From Mesobacillus jeotgali (GTDB lineage Bacteria; Bacillota; Bacilli; Bacillales; Cytobacillaceae), in NCBI RefSeq assembly GCF_014856545.2, contig NZ_CP109811.1, forward strand, positions 2,598,001 through 2,662,000: a stretch of DNA of 64,000 nt, in the 5' to 3' direction. Shown here piece after piece: positions 62,992-64,000 of this stretch. Numbering within the stretch: position 1 is the first letter of the stretch; every line of letters starts with the position of its first letter. Below the pieces are notes generated by a model. It had not been told where the DNA came from, searched no databases, and was given only the letters and a program-made list of their open reading frames with translations. The position numbers and the translations under genes were made by a program.

Positions 62992-64000
62992 TCAGGTGAA
63001 TTTAATTTCCTTAACACTTTCCCGCTCAACTACTGAGTGAGGCATAATACGGCTTTCAACCCTTTTTCCTTGCTCCATCATCGTAAAAAGCATTTCTGCC
63101 GCGACCATTCCCATTTCTTCCAAAGGCTGAGCTACGGTTGTAAGCGGTGGTATCGCCATTTCCGCTATCGGCAAGTTATCGTAGCCAATAATAGAAAGAT
63201 CGTCTGGTATTTTAACTCCTAGTTTATATGCAGAAGATATAGCACCCAGGGCCAATGCGTCACTGGCGGCAAAAACAGCAGTCAAGTCAGGGGATTGCTC
63301 AAGGAGCCTTGGCAAACCAGTAAAACCATCATTAAAGGAAAACCCTTGTGAATGAATTATATTTTTATCCGTTATGTCGAGTCCTTTTAGCGCTAGCGCT
63401 TGCTTATAACCATCTATTCGCGGCTGGCCAGCTATGATATCCTCTTTATCCCCGCTGAGCATCCCGATTTTACTATGCCCCATTTTCACAAGATAATCAG
63501 TAGCAGTGAAGGCTGCGTGCTTATCATCTACCTTTACGAAAGGCAAAGGATACTGATAAGATTCGGTCGAGATCAGGACGACTGGTATTTGCATTGATTC
63601 AAGAGTATTATAATACTCCTCCGTAATGATTTCACTGACAAACAGGATACCGTCCACTCTTTTCTCGCTCAAAAGCTGTAAATATTTCATCGTTCTCTGT
63701 CCATGTGATGCCGTATTGCATACAATGACACTTGAACCAAGATGGTGGGCTGCTTCTTCTACACCGCGAAGGATTTTTGAAGAAAATTGGCTCGATACTT
63801 CAGGAAATAAAATTCCTACAGTATTGGATTTTTTACTGATTAAACTACGGGCAAATGCATTTGGCTGATATCCAAGCTCTTTAATTGCGTTAAGAACTTT
63901 TTCTTCAGTCGCTTTTGAAAATCCGCTCTGCCCATTGAGAACCCTTGATACGGTAGCAATCGAGACATTCGCATGCTTGGCTACGTCTTTTATTGTATAA
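62992..64000 (-). CDS. LacI-family transcriptional regulator, start codon outside window
   Basis: About 336 residues visible; only the first one to three are missing. The N-terminus YTIKDVAKHANVSIATVSRVLNG is the LacI HTH, with the hinge helix NAFARSLISKKSNTVGILF. The C-terminal part is a periplasmic-binding-protein-like sensor (VDGILFVSEIITEE, AVFAASDALALGAI, IIGYDNLPIAEMAIPPLTTV). It likely binds a sugar and controls the glucosidase gene downstream in the same orientation, through the GTAAACGTTTAC site. The exact ligand is unknown. Confidence 0.92.
   Translation of the reverse strand, partial: YTIKDVAKHANVSIATVSRVLNGQSGFSKATEEKVLNAIKELGYQPNAFARSLISKKSNTVGILFPEVSSQFSSKILRGVEEAAHHLGSSVIVCNTASHGQRTMKYLQLLSEKRVDGILFVSEIITEEYYNTLESMQIPVVLISTESYQYPLPFVKVDDKHAAFTATDYLVKMGHSKIGMLSGDKEDIIAGQPRIDGYKQALALKGLDITDKNIIHSQGFSFNDGFTGLPRLLEQSPDLTAVFAASDALALGAISSAYKLGVKIPDDLSIIGYDNLPIAEMAIPPLTTVAQPLEEMGMVAAEMLFTMMEQGKRVESRIMPHSVVERESVKEIKFT

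Overview
The window looks like a chromosomal segment from a low-GC, spore-forming member of the Bacillaceae. The evidence is the gene content: a B. subtilis-style dppABCDE/ykfABCD locus, an AbrB regulator, a YhcN/YlaJ lipoprotein, a DUF3231 protein, CsbD behind a SigB-type promoter, a YoxD-like SDR and a subfamily I.4 lipase. Ribosome binding sites are strong AGGAGG-type, TTG/GTG starts are common, and rho-independent terminators are dense. No rRNA, tRNA, insertion sequence or prophage was seen.

Layout. 1-2.2 kb is a selenium locus: selA (cut by the window edge), a SelW-like gene with an in-frame UGA, and selD, which also has an in-frame UGA at its catalytic position. Each UGA is followed by a perfect hairpin with a GUU loop, so two selenoprotein genes are probably present. 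2.2-6.2 kb holds threonine catabolism (SDR dehydrogenase plus kbl) and a solitary arginine deiminase. 6.2-11.3 kb has an AbrB-like regulator, a YqcI/YcgG protein, a secreted LVIVD-repeat protein and an ABC-F ATPase. 11.5-14.8 kb is a phnDCEE-type importer whose last gene is frameshifted. 14.8-29.5 kb is mixed housekeeping: AI-2E exporter family, lipase, HD protein, a giant membrane protein, SDR, GNAT plus nitrilase pair, an MFS transporter and a PAS-GGDEF cyclase.

29.6-40.6 kb is a peptide and murein-peptide scavenging locus on the minus strand: dppABCDE, then ykfABCD, then a cytosolic serine hydrolase of the beta-lactamase fold. A 52-bp tandem repeat array and a terminator split dpp from ykf. 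A second, unrelated-looking array with the same ~52-bp period lies upstream of the adjacent NUDIX gene, so both arrays lie within about 1.5 kb of the dpp genes. 42-56 kb contains a HAD phosphatase, an FNT channel, a PadR/MFS efflux pair, aspartase, a MerR-type HTH protein with an 18-residue repeat coiled coil, GDPD, PPOX, DUF3231 and a second diguanylate cyclase.

57.2-59.1 kb holds the least expected item: an XRE-type helix-turn-helix fused to an F1-ATPase beta-like domain that has lost its Walker A Lys/Thr and the catalytic Glu. It is preceded by three palindromes spaced exactly 22 bp apart and is divergent from a stand-alone PduL phosphotransacylase. The right end has CsbD, PssA, a DUF2062 protein, an oligo-1,6-glucosidase and its LacI-type regulator.

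Three genes (second phnE, HTH/F1-beta fusion, glucosidase) are each broken by one base in or next to a homopolymer. This could be sequencing error or genuine decay and should be checked first.
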